Below, piece by piece: positions 1 through 7,306 of a stretch of 16,644 bases of DNA. The stretch spans positions 1 to 16,644 of the forward strand of contig JAICKZ010000025.1 of assembly GCA_025927665.1 (NCBI GenBank), written 5' to 3'. Under the pieces are notes generated by a model that did not search any database, was not told where the DNA came from, and saw only the letters and a list, made by a program, of their open reading frames with translations. Position 1 is the first letter of the stretch. Every line of letters begins with the position of its first letter. Source of the DNA: Steroidobacteraceae bacterium. Lineage in GTDB: Bacteria > Pseudomonadota > Gammaproteobacteria > Steroidobacterales > Steroidobacteraceae. The position numbers and the translations under genes were made by a program.

Positions 1-207
1 CGTAGCCAGTCGGAGCAAGTACAGATCAATTGCCGTCGAGAACAACACAAGATCCACAAACACCAATGCGTTTGAAATGGTGAGACCGGAAAAACATAGC
101 GCACTCCACAGCAGAAGTTTCTTTCGCCCGGATGCATAGCCGCGAAACAACAATACTGCGCATAGTAATGTGGTGATGGTACCGAGAATGTAAACGATCG
201 CTGCCAT
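1..207 (-). CDS. DUF5985-like small membrane protein, partial (3' end outside window)
   Basis: An ATG at 207-205 opens a leftward frame that stays open to the window edge, giving the first 69 residues. The product is very hydrophobic. A first membrane span lies at about residues 3-21, a short basic loop (RGYASGRKK) follows, and further hydrophobic stretches lie at about 31-47 and 48-65. The pattern LLLWSALCFSGLTISNALVFVDLV resembles, from memory, small proteobacterial membrane proteins of the DUF5985 family, which have no known function. The start lies one base after the stop of the upstream winged-helix-like gene (TGA at 211-209), so the two are probably co-translated. The C-terminus cannot be seen. 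Seen: frame, hydrophobicity, spacing. Family name: recalled from motif likeness, not searched. Confidence 0.65.
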   Translation of the reverse strand, partial: MAAIVYILGTITTLLCAVLLFRGYASGRKKLLLWSALCFSGLTISNALVFVDLVLFSTAIDLYLLRLAT

Positions 208-208
208 A

Positions 209-595
209 TCAATCCTTCTTCAATTGAAAAGCCTTAGCAAATTCCTTCACCGCCTCTGATGCAGATTTTGTATGAATTAAGTTTGCAATGTAAATCAGAT
301 GTCGACCATACACCGCAGCTATTTTCGACATGAGCTGAGTCTTGTCCCACTGCGTATCGTATCGGTATTTTCCAGCGCTTGCAGCGGTGGTAATCAAGCC
401 ATGCCGGACAAGATCAAGGAGAATGAGTGCAGCACGCTCTTTGCTGACATAAATTCGCGCCGCCACAAAGTCTTCTGTCCACTCCTCTTGCGGGTGTTGC
501 CATAGCAATAGCAATGCTTCTAGATGCGGCACACTATCTATTCTTCGCGCGATGAAATGCAGAACATCTTCTGGAATGTCGTTGGGAGTTTTCAC
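209..595 (-). CDS. Small winged-helix-like protein paired with DUF5985 gene
   Basis: This gene encodes a 128-residue soluble protein with no signal peptide or membrane span. Residues 10-80 read like a winged helix: an N-terminal helix (DVLHFIARRIDSVPHLEALLLLW), a helix-turn-helix stretch around 38-65 (WTEDFVAARIYVSKERAALILLDLVRHGL) and a short wing (ITTAASAGKYRYD). The C-terminal part is helical and ends in a basic tail (AFQLKKD). It could be a DNA-binding regulator or a winged-helix adaptor; the sequence does not decide. It is followed after one base by the DUF5985-like membrane gene, and from memory similar pairs occur in other proteobacteria. The start ATG (595-593) has only a weak ribosome binding site. 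A TATAAT box lies about 70 bases upstream. Function unknown. Confidence 0.7.
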   Translation of the reverse strand: MKTPNDIPEDVLHFIARRIDSVPHLEALLLLWQHPQEEWTEDFVAARIYVSKERAALILLDLVRHGLITTAASAGKYRYDTQWDKTQLMSKIAAVYGRHLIYIANLIHTKSASEAVKEFAKAFQLKKD

Positions 596-744
596 ATTGA
601 TTGCGGATTAAACTGCGGGCATTACAAATCTTCTGCTAATCAGAGTATTAGTAAAATACCATATTATAATTCTTATGATGCAGTAAGAAGTCAGCTAGAC
701 ATTGCAATATTGAGGATGGATTATGACGAGTAATCGTGTCGCTT
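596..744. promoter_or_regulatory. Intergenic region with candidate leftward promoter (TATAAT)
   Basis: This AT-rich gap separates the triheme cytochrome gene from the winged-helix-like gene. On the minus strand a perfect TATAAT lies at 668-663, about 70 bases ahead of the ATG at 595. No good -35 box stands at the usual distance, so this is only a candidate promoter. A weak dyad, ACGA-GTAA-TCGT at about 727-738, lies just past the cytochrome stop but has no U-run and a 4-bp stem. It is not a convincing terminator. Transcription from the dehydrogenase operon could therefore also read through. Confidence 0.3.
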
Positions 745-1998
745 CTAGTGGTTATAGCTTTGTCGCGCGTAAACCAACGCAGATCTTGTCGATCGCACTT
801 GTGATGCAGTAACTGGCGGTGCGGCATTTCCCCAGCTGTTTCGCACATAAGTCAGTACCGCAGCGATTTGTGCATCATTCAATTTCCAATCAAATGCGGG
901 CATTGCGAAACCAACGGGTTGTGCAGCGGTAGGCACTGCGCGAACTCCCACCAGCACGGCTTGAATCAAGGTATCAGGTTTGCTTTGCTGCACATTGGCA
1001 TTGTCCTGCAATAACGCAAATGCATGCGACACTCCTTCGCCATTCTCTTGATGGCAACCTGCACATTGTGCCGAAAAAATTTCCTGACCAGTTTGTAACG
1101 CAGCGTTATTACTTACAAATTTTCGATCATTATCATTGGTCATTGGCAAGGTTTTTAAATATTCGGCGATGGCGTTTAAATCATCGACACTTAATTGCGA
1201 AGTGGAATCTGTAATGACTTCGGCCATAGGCCCATAGGCTGCGGTTTTCGAATTTCTACCGGTGCTTAAAAACTCGACGATTTCATCTTGTGTCCAACCA
1301 CCGAGTCCATTACGTGAATTTTCAATTAACATAGGCGCAAACCAATTTTGAAATTCACCGCCTTGCAAACGTTGAGTGCGTTTATCGGCTCCTAAAAAAT
1401 TCTTTTCAGTATGGCATGCTCCACAATGCCCTGCCCCTTTTACAAGGTAGGCGCCGCGATTCCAACTCGCAGAGTGTTGTGCGTCGTATTGATATTCTCC
1501 TTTATTAAGAAACATTTTTGTCCAAAGTGTCATCAAACGTCGCCAACCAAGAGGCCATATTAATTGTGGGCTTTTGACTTCATTGTGCACCGGTTCCACT
1601 GTCTTCAAATATGCAAACAGCGCGTTGACATCACTACGTGAAAGTTGCCTGTAATAGGTGTAAGGCATGGCTGGATATAAATACTGGTGATCAGGGCGTT
1701 TGCCATCATGCATTGAGCGATAAAACTGCTCCTCACTCCACGCGCCAATGCCGGTTTCAATATCCGGTGTGATGTTTGATGAATAGATGGTGCCGAATGG
1801 CGTTTCAATGGGTCGATTGCCGGAAAATTCTTTTCCACCATCGTTGGTATGACAAGCAAGACAATCACCTGCCAGCATCACGTAACGTCCGCGTGCAATC
1901 TCTTCGTTGCGTGGATAGGCTTGCGCAATGCCGCTCGTGAAAAATCCAAACACACTGATGATTAAACCGCACATCAGATATTTCAGATGATCATTCAT
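745..1998 (-). CDS. Triheme cytochrome c subunit of a membrane-bound flavin dehydrogenase
   Basis: This subunit takes electrons from the flavoprotein and passes them to membrane quinone in the periplasm. From the ATG at 1998 the protein has 417 residues. A signal peptide covers residues 1-27 with a likely cut after AQA. Three c-type haem sites are visible: CLACH (46-50), CGACH (192-196) and CAGCH (312-316), with candidate axial methionines at 111 (YPAMPY), 258 (YGPM) and 366 (FAMPAF). Length and three-domain layout fit the cytochrome subunits of gluconate, sorbitol and alcohol dehydrogenases. It is the last gene of the three-gene set, after the GMC flavoprotein. A TTG three codons upstream (2007) overlaps the GMC stop by four bases and is an alternative start. 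ATG was preferred because the signal peptide then begins normally. The exact substrate is not readable. Confidence 0.9.
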   Translation of the reverse strand: MNDHLKYLMCGLIISVFGFFTSGIAQAYPRNEEIARGRYVMLAGDCLACHTNDGGKEFSGNRPIETPFGTIYSSNITPDIETGIGAWSEEQFYRSMHDGKRPDHQYLYPAMPYTYYRQLSRSDVNALFAYLKTVEPVHNEVKSPQLIWPLGWRRLMTLWTKMFLNKGEYQYDAQHSASWNRGAYLVKGAGHCGACHTEKNFLGADKRTQRLQGGEFQNWFAPMLIENSRNGLGGWTQDEIVEFLSTGRNSKTAAYGPMAEVITDSTSQLSVDDLNAIAEYLKTLPMTNDNDRKFVSNNAALQTGQEIFSAQCAGCHQENGEGVSHAFALLQDNANVQQSKPDTLIQAVLVGVRAVPTAAQPVGFAMPAFDWKLNDAQIAAVLTYVRNSWGNAAPPVTASQVRSTRSALVYARQSYNH

Positions 1999-2003
1999 AC
2001 GAC

Positions 2004-3764
2004 TCAAGCCAATGGACCAGGACGCTTGAGATAGCGATTTTTAATTACATCTGCAGCGTGATAAGTCAATGCTGCAACGGTGCCGGTAGGGTTATAGCCC
2101 GCGTTTTGTGGAAAAGCGCAAGCGCCCATCACGAACAAATTTGATACATCCCAGCTTTGCAAGTAACGATTGACTGCACTATTTTCCGGATGATTGCCCA
2201 TGATGGCGCCGCCGGTGTTGTGAGTCGTTTGATAAGGAATAATGGAGTAAGCACCATCGCGACCGTTGATTTTTATTTCACGCGGTTGCATCGCCCGTCC
2301 AATTTCGGCAGCACGATCAGTCAAGTAATTTGATAAGCGTCGTTCATTGTCGTGAAAATCAAATGTCATACGCAGCATCGGCCTGCCATAAACATCTGTG
2401 TAAGTAGGATCTAAGTCGAGATAATTTTCGCGATGCGCCAACACTCCGCCGTGTGTGGAAATTGAACAGGATGATAAATAATTATCGATCACGGCGCGTT
2501 TCCATTTTGCGCCCCACTTCGGTGTACCTTCCGGCACTAAATGTGTTTCTATCGGACGACCGTTAGTGTTCCACAGCGCAATATAACCACCACCAATAAA
2601 GTTCAGACCTTTATGATCAAAGTTGTCGCCATTGAAATCATCAATGGCAACGCCCAACGCCCCTGCGCCGACAAAGGGATTAAGAATTTTATCTTTGAAA
2701 AAGACATCCACCGACGAGACAATTTGATAGGCATAGTTTTTACCGATCACACCTTTGCCACTAACTGGATCATAAGGTTTACCGATATCCGAAAGCAGCA
2801 GCAAATGTACGTTATGCTGAGCGTATGCACATAGAATGACTAAATCTGCAGGTTGTTCCCATTCGCGTCCTTGCGCATCAACATACAACACTCCGGTCGC
2901 ACGTTTGCCCGTTGAATCCTTAAGCACTTTCATAACATTGGCATGCGTACGCAATTCAAAATTGGATTTACGCATTAACACCGGCAAGATGGTTGTTTGT
3001 GGACTCGACTTCGAATAATTTCCGCAGCCATATTTTTCACAGAAGCCGCAGTAAGTACACGGAGCAAGTTCAACACCCAACGGATTCACATATGCACGTG
3101 ACATGTTGGCAGCGGGACAAGCAAATGGATGTAATCCCAATCGTTCGGCTGCACCGCGAAACAATTCGGGTCCATAGGTCATATCGAGCGGTGGATTTGG
3201 ATACTCACGTTGTCGTGTGCCTTCGAATGGATTACCACCTTTTTGTATGCGACCTTGTAAGTTGCCAGCTTGCCCTGAAATGCCACATAGATATTCAAAC
3301 TTATCGTAGTAAGGTTCCAATTCTTCATAACTGATGTCCCAATCTTGAACGCTATACTCCGCCGCTAATCGGCCGTAGCGTTGTTCGTTATGACTGCGTG
3401 CCACGAAGTCACTTGGTAAAAATCTCCAACATTGTCCGTTCCAATGTATGCCTGCACCGCCGACACCCGTGGCAGGTAGAAACGAACCGAGATGTCGCAT
3501 TGGCAATGCCGTTTGATTGGGATTGTTGCGAAAGGTCAGTGTGCTTTGCGAAGGTTGTTCATATAACGCACCACGCCAGTAATAACGTAGTTCATCTTGA
3601 GCAAACGTAACTGCAAAATCTGTAGACGTATCGCGCCATGCACCGCGTTCCAATGCCAATACTTTCAAACCTGTTTCAGTCAGTTCTTGTCCCAACATGG
3701 CCGCAGTCCAGCCAAAGCCTACTAACAACACATCGACCGATGGTAGTTTGGTGACGGTACTCAT
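2004..3764 (-). CDS. GMC-family FAD oxidoreductase, catalytic subunit (gluconate/sugar dehydrogenase type)
   Basis: This catalytic flavoprotein of 586 residues oxidises an alcohol group, probably of a sugar, sugar acid or polyol. The N-terminal FAD site is VGFGWTAAMLG (15-25), with the acidic end of the second strand at ALERG (37-41). A second GMC signature, GVGGAGIHWNG, lies at 100-110. The C-terminal GMC domain has the catalytic pair region THNTGG (His515) and GYNPTGT (Asn558). A cysteine cluster, C236, C239, C242 and C247, resembles the region that carries an iron-sulfur cluster in bacterial FAD-glucose dehydrogenases. There is no signal peptide, so export probably depends on the Tat signal of the small subunit (known for this family). 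The start overlaps the small-subunit stop as ATGA, with a good GGAAAG site seven bases upstream (3777-3772). Substrate is not determined. Confidence 0.9.
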   Translation of the reverse strand: MSTVTKLPSVDVLLVGFGWTAAMLGQELTETGLKVLALERGAWRDTSTDFAVTFAQDELRYYWRGALYEQPSQSTLTFRNNPNQTALPMRHLGSFLPATGVGGAGIHWNGQCWRFLPSDFVARSHNEQRYGRLAAEYSVQDWDISYEELEPYYDKFEYLCGISGQAGNLQGRIQKGGNPFEGTRQREYPNPPLDMTYGPELFRGAAERLGLHPFACPAANMSRAYVNPLGVELAPCTYCGFCEKYGCGNYSKSSPQTTILPVLMRKSNFELRTHANVMKVLKDSTGKRATGVLYVDAQGREWEQPADLVILCAYAQHNVHLLLLSDIGKPYDPVSGKGVIGKNYAYQIVSSVDVFFKDKILNPFVGAGALGVAIDDFNGDNFDHKGLNFIGGGYIALWNTNGRPIETHLVPEGTPKWGAKWKRAVIDNYLSSCSISTHGGVLAHRENYLDLDPTYTDVYGRPMLRMTFDFHDNERRLSNYLTDRAAEIGRAMQPREIKINGRDGAYSIIPYQTTHNTGGAIMGNHPENSAVNRYLQSWDVSNLFVMGACAFPQNAGYNPTGTVAALTYHAADVIKNRYLKRPGPLA

Positions 3765-4516
3765 GCTTTGGCTTTCCAGCTTGGACCACCCATAATGCCC
3801 ACTGGAGCAAGCGATATTTTTTCGCCATGCTTAGTTACGTAAGCGCGATAATTGTAACGTGCACCGGGAAATCCAATCATCTTCCATGCGGTCATATTGC
3901 GGTTGCCACCGTAGATGGGATCTGAAAAATATCCTTCAGTCACATTTTGTAACAGCCTATCAAAGAAAGTCTTCCTAGGCACACCGTCCAGATCGACTTG
4001 TTGATTTTCCAATGCACTGACAACATCATTCTGTTCAGAAATAGATAACGTGCTGAATTTATTCTTATAGGTATTAACGCAATACTTATCGATGGCCGCA
4101 ATCGCAGATCGATATAACATGGCAGGTGTTAATCGTGTTTGATAACCTTGGCTAGGTAAGCCTTCTGGCCAAGGTCCTTGCATGTACCAGCTGTACGCAT
4201 GACCATAATCGCCGGCAAGTTGTCGATCAAGAAAAAATGTGACGCCCATCTGATGCGCACCTGGACCCAATTCATCCGGTGGAATAATGCAATCCACCAG
4301 CTTCTCCATTAGCGCAGCTTCATCGTCGGTGAAGAAAATATATTTATCGCCTCTGACAGGCGTAACCACATCCGCGCGGTCTGGCTGCCACATCTCTTTT
4401 TTATCGAAGGCTTGTACTGCACTGGCTATTCCGGTTGCCGATGAAGTAACTACCATCGCACCGAGGAACTCGCGACGGTTAAAGTTATGATTACCTGATT
4501 TTTTTGTTGACATCAT
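3761..4516 (-). CDS. Gluconate 2-dehydrogenase subunit 3 family protein with Tat signal
   Basis: This is the small subunit of the membrane dehydrogenase, about 251 residues from the ATG at 4516. The N-terminus holds a twin-arginine signal, NRREFLGAM, followed by a hydrophobic stretch ending in AVQA near residue 36. The body (FFTDDEAALMEKLVDCIIPPDE onward, then a Pro/Trp/Gly-rich middle and GFPGARYNYRAYV near the end) fits the gluconate 2-dehydrogenase subunit 3 family. In that family the subunit binds no cofactor but helps fold and export the flavoprotein through the Tat pathway. It is first in the order small subunit, flavoprotein, cytochrome, and overlaps the flavoprotein start by four bases. 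Starts at GTG 4522, ATG 4516 and ATG 4513 are all possible; no strong ribosome binding site decides. Confidence 0.88.
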   Translation of the reverse strand: MMSTKKSGNHNFNRREFLGAMVVTSSATGIASAVQAFDKKEMWQPDRADVVTPVRGDKYIFFTDDEAALMEKLVDCIIPPDELGPGAHQMGVTFFLDRQLAGDYGHAYSWYMQGPWPEGLPSQGYQTRLTPAMLYRSAIAAIDKYCVNTYKNKFSTLSISEQNDVVSALENQQVDLDGVPRKTFFDRLLQNVTEGYFSDPIYGGNRNMTAWKMIGFPGARYNYRAYVTKHGEKISLAPVGIMGGPSWKAKA

Positions 4517-4662
4517 GATCACTGAAAAACAATCACTCTTTGCAATATGATGATGGATTAGCTGTCATAAATCTCGCATGCGTTGATGTAAAATCTTGTC
4601 AGCATTATCTTTCACTTAGAACGAGTCAAGTGGTCATACTTGTCCACCAGCATATTGTTTAC
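4517..4662 (-). promoter_or_regulatory. Intergenic region with candidate promoter for the dehydrogenase genes
   Basis: This gap lies between the thiamine-diphosphate enzyme and the dehydrogenase small subunit, both leftward. On the minus strand TTTACA (4592-4587) and TATGAC (4569-4564) are separated by 17 bases, a plausible sigma70 pair about 48 bases before the ATG at 4516. A TTGACT lies farther upstream (around 4628) without a well-spaced -10 box. Short inverted arms CAAGT/ACTTG near 4627-4642 sit after the stop of the upstream gene, but no U-run follows. The region may hold a promoter and does not show a clear terminator. Confidence 0.3.
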
Positions 4663-6447
4663 TCATGGCAATGAAGCCCACCATTCTTTTGCGGTTGCCT
4701 TGACGATAGCCAATCCATCTGGATCACCATGGAGTAAGGCGGATAAATATGCTTTAACTTGTTTAGCAGTGATGTGAGGTGGCAGCGGTGGCACATTAGG
4801 ATCCGTCATCACTTCCAACACGACCGGCTTATCAGCCGCAAATGCGGTGTTGCATGCATGCGTTAGATTTTCCGGGTCATCTACTTTTATACCTATCAGC
4901 CCTATCAAATTTGCATATTCTGCATACGGAAAGTTTGGCACATCTTGCGACGCGGAAAATTTTGGGTCGCCTTCAATAATGCGTTGTTCCCAACTTACTT
5001 GATTGAGATCGCCATTGTTTAATACCAAAACAACAAAGCATGAGTTGCTCCACTGTTCACTACGCCATGCTTCGGCCACCGTAATTAAGCAGTTGATGCC
5101 ATTCATTAACATCGCACCATCACCACAAATGGCAAGTACTGGACGATCTGGATGTGCGAACTTCGCAGCCACTGCATAAGGCACTCCCGAGCCCATGCTT
5201 GCTAAGCCACCTGATAGCGAAGCCATCATACCGCGTCGCAGTTTGATATCGCGGGCGTACCAATTCGTGGATGAACCAGAGTCACCGGCGACAATACAAT
5301 TATCAGGTAAACAAGGTGAGATCTCCCAAAACACGCGCTGTGGATTAATTGGCTGCGCTACATTCATTGCGCGTTGTTCCAATGCTTTCCACCAACGACG
5401 TACATTGTGTTCGATATGTTCGATCCAACTGCGATCCGACTTGTGGGTGAGATAAGGAATCATTGCGCGCAAGGTCAATTGGCTATCACCGACTATATTC
5501 AGCTCAGTGGGATAACGCAGTCCCAACATACGCGCATCAATATCAATTTGTACACCACGAGCTTGTCCTTCAGCAGGGAGAAACTCGGCATAAGGGAATG
5601 CTGATCCCACGATCAACAATGTGTCGCATTCATTCATCATGTCCCAGCTTGGTTTGGTACCAAGCAAGCCAATGGCACCGGTTACAAATGGCAAGTCATC
5701 TGGAACAGCCGCTTTACCCAACAATGCTTTGGCAATACCAGCACCAGTTATATGTGCGATTTCGATAAGTTCGTCCGTTGCATGTAATGCACCGGCACCG
5801 GCAAGTATTGCGAATTTTTTTCCTGAATTAATAATTTCCGCAGCACGCTTTACTTCTTCAACATCGGGAATAAGGCGTTTTACGTTGATGCCAATGCCGC
5901 TATGCACAGTGCCATGAGCACGTGGAGGCACGGGAATCGCATCCAACTCTTGCAAGTCATTGGGCAAAATCAAACACGTCACCGTACGTTGATCAAGCGC
6001 AATGCGAATTGCACGATCCACTAGATGACGCACTTGAGCAGGCACCATCGCGGTGTAAACGTACTCATGCGCAACATCGCCGAAAAGTGCTTCAAGGTTA
6101 ACTTCCTGTTGATAGTTGCTACCAATGGCAGTGCGAGCTTGCTGGCCAACAATCGCTAAAACAGGTTGATGATCCGCTTTGGCATCATACAAGCCATTGA
6201 GTAAGTGAATGGCGCCCGGTCCTGAAGTGGCAAGACAAACACCCAGTTCGCCGGAAAATTTTGCATGTGCACTTGCCATGAACGCTGCCAACTCTTCGTG
6301 ACGTGTTTGCACGTAATGAATTTTATCCGTGGCGCGAGCGAGTGCGCCAATCATGCCGTTGATGCCATCGCCGGGGTAACCAAAGATACGTCTTACACCC
6401 CATGCATGTAGTCTCTCGACGATAAAATCGCTTACTGTGTTCGCCAT
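4663..6447 (-). CDS. Thiamine-diphosphate enzyme, pyruvate oxidase/PoxB-like
   Basis: This 594-residue enzyme (from the ATG at 6447) belongs to the acetolactate synthase/pyruvate oxidase superfamily. The N-terminal pyrimidine domain shows FGYPGDGINGM and RHEELAAFMA, with the thiamine-activating Glu at residue 51. A conserved ATSGPGAIHLLNGLYDA stretch follows. The middle FAD-type domain contains FAILAGAGA and an LLIVGSAFPYAEFLP stretch. The pyrophosphate domain has GDGAMLMNG (from residue 442), which binds Mg and thiamine diphosphate, with LNNGDLNQVSWEQR about 35 residues later. The gap to NN is longer than in classical PoxB. The likely reaction is pyruvate decarboxylation to acetate with electrons to quinone or oxygen, but the substrate is inferred. 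A GTG at 6492 would add 15 residues that do not look conserved; GGTG lies seven bases before the chosen ATG. It begins the leftward block. Confidence 0.82.
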   Translation of the reverse strand: MANTVSDFIVERLHAWGVRRIFGYPGDGINGMIGALARATDKIHYVQTRHEELAAFMASAHAKFSGELGVCLATSGPGAIHLLNGLYDAKADHQPVLAIVGQQARTAIGSNYQQEVNLEALFGDVAHEYVYTAMVPAQVRHLVDRAIRIALDQRTVTCLILPNDLQELDAIPVPPRAHGTVHSGIGINVKRLIPDVEEVKRAAEIINSGKKFAILAGAGALHATDELIEIAHITGAGIAKALLGKAAVPDDLPFVTGAIGLLGTKPSWDMMNECDTLLIVGSAFPYAEFLPAEGQARGVQIDIDARMLGLRYPTELNIVGDSQLTLRAMIPYLTHKSDRSWIEHIEHNVRRWWKALEQRAMNVAQPINPQRVFWEISPCLPDNCIVAGDSGSSTNWYARDIKLRRGMMASLSGGLASMGSGVPYAVAAKFAHPDRPVLAICGDGAMLMNGINCLITVAEAWRSEQWSNSCFVVLVLNNGDLNQVSWEQRIIEGDPKFSASQDVPNFPYAEYANLIGLIGIKVDDPENLTHACNTAFAADKPVVLEVMTDPNVPPLPPHITAKQVKAYLSALLHGDPDGLAIVKATAKEWWASLP

Positions 6448-6647
6448 AACATTACACCGTGTGATGAAGATATTAAGCCTTTGAATAACCACTTTGGAGT
6501 TGGTTCCAACTAATGTCGCTTGGTTAACGCGAGTATTTTAATGAATCAAAATATTTTTCCATTCATGGAACATTTCTACTCTGCCTGCGTTATACATTTG
6601 ATTAGTCACGGGCTTGAACATTAATAACCAGGTGCGATTGATGAAAT
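6448..6647. promoter_or_regulatory. Divergent control region between poxB-like gene and act operon
   Basis: This 200-base, AT-rich stretch is the only spacer between the two divergent blocks. It holds three dyads: AGTTGG/CCAACT with a 2-base spacer (6498-6511), an imperfect 18-base dyad ATTTT...AAAAT (6535-6552) and TTCCAT/ATGGAA with a 2-base spacer (6557-6570). These are possible operator sites, though the second also overlaps TAAAAT on the minus strand (6540-6535), a possible -10 box for the leftward gene. No regulator can be named. An FNR-like half site (ATCAA) is present, but the spacing does not fit a full FNR box. Confidence 0.4.
6598..6626 (+). promoter_or_regulatory. Candidate sigma70 promoter of the act-cox operon
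   Basis: TTGATT (6598-6603) and TTAATA (6621-6626) stand 17 bases apart, close to the sigma70 pattern, and lie just ahead of actA (ATG at 6648). The short distance would give a leader of about 15 bases from the expected start site, barely enough for the AGGTG at 6630-6634 to work as a ribosome binding site. This is a pattern match only. Confidence 0.4.
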
Positions 6648-7301
6648 ATGGCGCAAATATTCGACAAGGGGACGCTGCTGGCGTTAAAGGTTGGAGCGTT
6701 TATCGCCTTGCTCATTCTGATATCGTCAATACTTGCATGGCGCTGGGCTATTGATTATCCCAATGCAATGAATGCACCTGTAAATCAGCCCGTGCCATTT
6801 AGTCACAAGCATCATGTCAACGATGATGGTATCGATTGTCGTTACTGTCATGCTTCCGTTGAGAATGCCGCTTCAGCAGGGATGCCGGCCAGCGAAGTAT
6901 GTATGAACTGTCATTCGCAATTATTCAAAGATGCGCCGATGCTTGCGCCAGTTCGCAATAGTGTTGCACACAATGTACCTTTGCAATGGACACGTGTGCA
7001 TGACCTACCTGATTTTGTGTACTTCGATCATAGTGTTCATGTCAGTCATGGTGTTGCATGTCAATCATGTCATGGACGCGTCGATACCATGCCATTAACC
7101 TCGCAAGTACATTCTTTACAAATGCAATGGTGTCTTGACTGCCATCGTCATCCGCAAAATAAATTAGTAACTCCTGACAAGATATTCACCATGCAATCAA
7201 CAGAGATCAAAACTTCGGCAACTGATCAATCTCAAATAGCAAAGCGATATCACTTGCCCGACAAAATTCGATTGACAGATTGTTCCAGCTGTCACCGATA
7301 G
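6648..7301 (+). CDS. actA: Alternative complex III subunit A, pentaheme cytochrome c
   Basis: This protein is the multihaem electron-transfer subunit of alternative complex III, a quinol:cytochrome c/oxidase oxidoreductase that replaces bc1. It has 217 residues. The N-terminus MAQIFDKGT is typical of ActA, and one membrane span lies at about 12-31, anchoring a periplasmic domain. Five c-haem sites are visible: CRYCH (64-68), CMNCH (85-89), CQSCH (138-142), CLDCH (162-166) and CSSCH (212-216), the last only one residue from the end. Histidine-rich stretches such as FSHKHH (51-56) and FDHSVHVSH (126-134) supply candidate second ligands. It leads the act operon and ends five bases before actB. 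An out-of-frame ATG at 6641 has the better-spaced AGGTG site, but the conserved N-terminus supports 6648. Confidence 0.93.
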   Translation: MAQIFDKGTLLALKVGAFIALLILISSILAWRWAIDYPNAMNAPVNQPVPFSHKHHVNDDGIDCRYCHASVENAASAGMPASEVCMNCHSQLFKDAPMLAPVRNSVAHNVPLQWTRVHDLPDFVYFDHSVHVSHGVACQSCHGRVDTMPLTSQVHSLQMQWCLDCHRHPQNKLVTPDKIFTMQSTEIKTSATDQSQIAKRYHLPDKIRLTDCSSCHR

Positions 7302-7306
7302 CGACT

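Noticed and set aside
727..738. Possible terminator hairpin after the triheme cytochrome gene
   Set aside because: The stem is only four base pairs and there is no U-run after it.
5646..5666. GCTTGGT/ACCAAGC inverted repeat within the poxB-like gene
   Set aside because: A 7-bp stem of this sort is expected several times by chance in a window this long.
6535..6552. Possible FNR box in the divergent spacer
   Set aside because: Only one half site fits (ATCAA); the other half and the spacing do not match TTGAT-N4-ATCAA.
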